NCBI GenBank assembly: GCA_030262895.1
Contig: JAJSZW010000013.1
Location: 1 to 45,484, forward strand
Direction: 5' to 3'
Length of the DNA: 45,484 bases
Source: Deltaproteobacteria bacterium
GTDB lineage: Bacteria > Desulfobacterota > Desulfobacteria > Desulfobacterales > ETH-SRB1
The translations under genes were made by a program, and so were the position numbers. Shown here piece by piece: positions 42,810 through 45,484 of the stretch. A model generated the notes under the pieces. It was not told the DNA's origin, did not search any database, and saw only the letters and a list, made by a program, of their open reading frames with translations. Numbering within the stretch: the stretch's first letter is position 1; every line of letters starts with the position of its first letter.

Positions 42810-43391
42810 ATGAAGACTGCTTTTCATGAAGTAGAATTAGCAGCTGCTAATCCAGCTCCATCACAGCATTCTGAGACCGATCCTACTTGTACGATTTGTA
42901 ATGGTGGAGGATCATGTCAAACTCGAGGACGAGCTTGTATTCCACGACAATGCAGATCTACATCTCCATGTGTGGAAACAAAGGAGCAATGGGAGCTAAG
43001 AAGAATGACACAGAAGGTAGAAGAACTAGAAAGAGAAAATGCAGAGTTACGTGCCAGACTTGCTGCACAAATACAGCCTCCTGTTATTTCTCCCCCACCA
43101 TCACCACCACCATCACCTACAAGGATTATACCACTGGTAATCAAGATCGTAACTGGTCCGGAAGAGCCAAGCAGATACAGCTGTAGTAGTTGTAACGGAC
43201 TGCCATTGGCAGCAATCTGTCACAATCCGGCAGTACGGAAAGATCGTTTAGGGCGACCAGTCTGTACAGAGTGTTTATTTTCAGATGAAGTATGTTGTAT
43301 GTACTGTGACTCTGATGATATTGAGTACAACAAGGCAACAGGATGTACAACATGTCTGAATGAGGAATGTTCTGGAAGGACACCCGTGTGA
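42810..43391 (+). CDS. Cys-rich protein with leucine zipper, leader-bearing class
   Basis: A 193-residue protein. An N-terminal Cys cluster (TCTICNGGGSC, ACIPRQC) is followed by a leucine-zipper-like helix (VEELERENAELRARLAAQ), a Pro/Ser linker (PPPSPPPSPT), and a C-terminal group of CxxC pairs (CSSC, CTEC, CMYC, CTTC). Several zinc sites on both sides of a dimerising helix are likely. The order suggests a DNA- or RNA-binding or adaptor protein; no family is recognised. It has the SL-like leader and 3' palindrome. Confidence 0.75.
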   Translation: MKTAFHEVELAAANPAPSQHSETDPTCTICNGGGSCQTRGRACIPRQCRSTSPCVETKEQWELRRMTQKVEELERENAELRARLAAQIQPPVISPPPSPPPSPTRIIPLVIKIVTGPEEPSRYSCSSCNGLPLAAICHNPAVRKDRLGRPVCTECLFSDEVCCMYCDSDDIEYNKATGCTTCLNEECSGRTPV

Positions 43392-43397
43392 CAATAC

Positions 43398-43413
43398 AAA
43401 AAAAAGATTTTTT
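43398..43413. terminator. A/T palindrome at the 3' end of the 42810 gene
   Basis: A8-GA-T6, extended outward by AATAC and GTATT so that a longer stem is possible, followed by ATTAAATA. The convergent fibre-like gene ends at 43428. Confidence 0.65.
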
Positions 43414-43427
43414 GTATTATTAAATAT

Positions 43428-44936
43428 CTAGTTTTCTATGTAAATAGCACAAGTATTACTATTAGAAATCATTGTAATTATATGCACAATATTTAACTTA
43501 CCACCTATAAGAGTATTAGATCCTATCGATGGACTTATTCCAGTACTACCATCAATCCATTCCAAATTAGTATTTAGAGTCAGAATTATATCAAAATCGG
43601 GATAAACCATTACCTTAATAGTTGCTCCTAAACCTGGAGCGGTACCATTTATCCACATAGCTTTTAAATCAGTAGCAGTAGGTAATGTATCTGTTAAATT
43701 TGCTGGATTAGGACCTGAAGCAACTTTTCTTATAAATTGTTTCCATGATATATTTTCGGCAGTCCATAACGTATCGGTATTACTTTCAACTGTTTTTATT
43801 GTTTTAGGACTCGTACCTTGTTGTACTGTAGACACATTTCTTAACATACGAGATGCAAGCCACTCTCCAGATGATAATATTTGACCAATACAATCAACAG
43901 AATTTCCTGCACTATGTACGGTAACTTTAAATAGTTCTGAGGGGTCTTTTACTACAAAACGATTTCCGCCGAAACCAGTACCTGGAAGACCGATTTCTAC
44001 ATATTTACCCGGATCTTGTTGAGTGAAGTATAAATGATTTCCAGTGCTATCGACTACATTTGTTGGGTCACCAGAATTATTAGCATGACTAGGATCGTGA
44101 TATATTTGAAGATCATTACCTGCACCAAGTACAATCTTTTGATCTATATTACCAACAGATACACCACCACCACCAAATATATTAATTATCATAGAATGAC
44201 ATCGGCAACTTGAAGTTAAACCTCCCTCATCTATACTCTTACAAAATAAACCTATTGTATCATTTTGATTTAGTGTTATAGGAAAGTTACAAAGATATGT
44301 TGCGGATGACCGTCCTACCCCACTTAGAGTACCAAGTCTTCCTCTTACTTTTTGTAAGATAGCAGAAACTGCTAGATGTATATTTTTACGTAATTCGAAC
44401 TCTAGTAATTTTTGATTGGCGCCAGCAGAATTTCCATTAAATTGAGCATTAATATATACTTTAATTGGTGTAGTACCTGTATATGTTAAGATTCCATCTG
44501 CCGAATTCCAGGATATATTAGGATGAGATTTAGTTTCAGGGATAGTGAGTGTATCCCATATATTTACAAAATCGCCAGTTTGACCACCTATAGTAATCGC
44601 ATCTCCATTAACATCTGTACCCTTATATTCTGCTGCCCATGCTATATTTCCAGCATTACCTTCTCCACCACCTCCACTGATATTATCATCAACATATTTT
44701 TTTGTAGCAACATCTTGATTAGCAGTTGGATCTTTTACATTTTTTATTTGTGATTGTGTACTAAATGTTAATGTGGGAGTAGTATTATCATGTTCTAATG
44801 TTAAATCAATAGTTCCTCCACCTGGAGTATTTGCCTGTAACTTAAGATCACCTCCTCCGCTGTTAAGTCCAGCTATAACTTCAGAAGTTTCTATTTTTTT
44901 AATTAATGCTCTCCAGTGATTTGTAATATCTGTCAT
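43428..44936 (-). CDS. Tail-fibre-like virion surface protein with C1q/TNF-like region
   Basis: A 502-residue, Gly/Ser/Asn-rich protein with no signal peptide. IKNVKDPTANQDVATKKYVDD is very like the linker found in many phage and giant-virus fibre proteins. Next comes a Gly-rich hinge, then a beta-rich region (about 100-255) that resembles a C1q/TNF-type jelly roll. A later phage-fibre-type element, DLQIYHDPSHANNSGD, is also present. The last ~100 residues (DTLPTATDL, FDIILTLNTNLEWIDGST, AIYIEN) are shared with the next upstream gene. A trimeric receptor-binding fibre is the likely role. The start follows TATAGAATG. Confidence 0.75.
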   Translation of the reverse strand: MTDITNHWRALIKKIETSEVIAGLNSGGGDLKLQANTPGGGTIDLTLEHDNTTPTLTFSTQSQIKNVKDPTANQDVATKKYVDDNISGGGGEGNAGNIAWAAEYKGTDVNGDAITIGGQTGDFVNIWDTLTIPETKSHPNISWNSADGILTYTGTTPIKVYINAQFNGNSAGANQKLLEFELRKNIHLAVSAILQKVRGRLGTLSGVGRSSATYLCNFPITLNQNDTIGLFCKSIDEGGLTSSCRCHSMIINIFGGGGVSVGNIDQKIVLGAGNDLQIYHDPSHANNSGDPTNVVDSTGNHLYFTQQDPGKYVEIGLPGTGFGGNRFVVKDPSELFKVTVHSAGNSVDCIGQILSSGEWLASRMLRNVSTVQQGTSPKTIKTVESNTDTLWTAENISWKQFIRKVASGPNPANLTDTLPTATDLKAMWINGTAPGLGATIKVMVYPDFDIILTLNTNLEWIDGSTGISPSIGSNTLIGGKLNIVHIITMISNSNTCAIYIEN

Positions 44937-44957
44937 TCTATATAATGTTTAAAATAT

Positions 44958-45484
44958 CTAATTTTGTATATAAACAGCATAATCATTACTGCCTAAATTA
45001 GTGAAATGTATGATATTCATTTTATTTGCTACAAGTATATTTGAACCATATGTAGGAGAAACAGTACTTCCTCCTATCCATTCTAAATCGGTACCTAAAG
45101 CTATAGTTACCTGAAAATCAGGAAATACTGTTAATGTAAACATTGATCCTTCAGGACAAGTATTACCTTCAAATGCACTGGATATTGTTGTACCATTGGG
45201 TAATGTATCTGTTATAGCACCACCAGGTGAACCCACTCGTCTAATTAATTTATACCCAAGATGAGTAGCATTATATGTTGTTCCTATATCACTATCTACT
45301 TCTCTAAATTCACCTGCTACCGTATTGACAGAATTAGAGAAAATTCCTGATACCGAAAAGTCCCCAAGACAGTTCGTACGAAAATAGAAATTACTAGATT
45401 TACTAAATGGATGTACCATAAATATATCTTGCGCCGTTGTTAGATTTTTAATACGAAAATTTGTAGAGCCATCACTAGTTAATC
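44958..45484 (-). CDS. Fibre-like protein, paralogue of the 43428 gene (5' end outside window)
   Basis: The frame is open from the window edge (reading STNFRIKNLTTAQDIF), so the start lies beyond 45484; the ATG at 45419 is internal. The C-terminal ~95 residues (ITDTLPNGTT, FQVTIALGTDLEWIGGST, YAVYIQN) match the end of the 43428 gene in spacing and key residues. The shared end may be a folding or trimerisation module. The two genes are in tandem with a 21-nt gap. Confidence 0.7.
   Translation of the reverse strand, partial: LTSDGSTNFRIKNLTTAQDIFMVHPFSKSSNFYFRTNCLGDFSVSGIFSNSVNTVAGEFREVDSDIGTTYNATHLGYKLIRRVGSPGGAITDTLPNGTTISSAFEGNTCPEGSMFTLTVFPDFQVTIALGTDLEWIGGSTVSPTYGSNILVANKMNIIHFTNLGSNDYAVYIQN

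Overview
The window looks like part of a large, AT-rich, eukaryote-infecting DNA virus of the asfarvirus-like branch of Nucleocytoviricota (Asfuvirales in the broad sense). The best evidence is a block of four genes related to the African swine fever virus (ASFV) CP region. It holds a giant polyprotein resembling pp220 (20838-33602), a divergent neighbour resembling polyprotein pp62/CP530R (18751-20715), an RPB10-like RNA polymerase subunit resembling CP80R (17801-18049), and a probable CP312R-like ssDNA-binding protein (16794-17762). A minimal family X DNA polymerase like ASFV O174L lies nearby. These assignments come from recalled family sequences and visible motifs; no database search was run.

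Layout. 1-7839: secreted or virion-surface proteins rich in Cys/Pro modules (an alpha/beta-hydrolase, Cys-rich anchored proteins, and a probable glucanase plus thaumatin-like fusion), interrupted by a tRNA-Leu(CAA). 7873-10055: ribonucleotide reductase R2 and a class III aminotransferase. 10694-13231: many very small membrane-anchored or coiled-coil proteins. 13642-16775: family X polymerase, guanine deaminase, RING-like protein, PAN/apple-domain protein and kinase-like protein, in tightly packed divergent pairs. 16794-33602: the CP-like morphogenesis and transcription block. 33654-34487: USP-type deubiquitinase. 37464-40268: anchored Cys proteins. 43428-45484: two phage-tail-fibre-like proteins, the last cut by the window edge.

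The most unusual signal is a second class of genes scattered through the window (starts at 10175, 12056, 13270, 18539 on the minus strand, 34627, 40408, 42300 and 42810). Seven are preceded by a roughly 39-nt leader that closely resembles the spliced leader (SL) exon of Euglenozoa, especially the diplonemid SL as I remember it. The eighth (13270) keeps only a remnant. Each leader begins 15-16 nt downstream of a TTGAAT-like box, so transcription probably starts at the first base of the leader. Each of these genes is also followed by an A7-8/T6-10 palindrome. Several have higher GC and codon use unlike the AT-rich neighbours. The simplest reading is a virus of a diplonemid (or related euglenozoan) that encodes the host leader in its DNA, so that some viral mRNAs carry it without trans-splicing, and that may have captured SL-bearing host mRNAs. 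One of these genes is inserted inside the conserved CP block.

Ordinary viral genes look different. They have very short AT-rich leaders (TATATAATG or TATTAATG), intergenic gaps often under 20 nt, and poly(T) runs at several 3' ends. There is no gene-free stretch longer than 300 bases.
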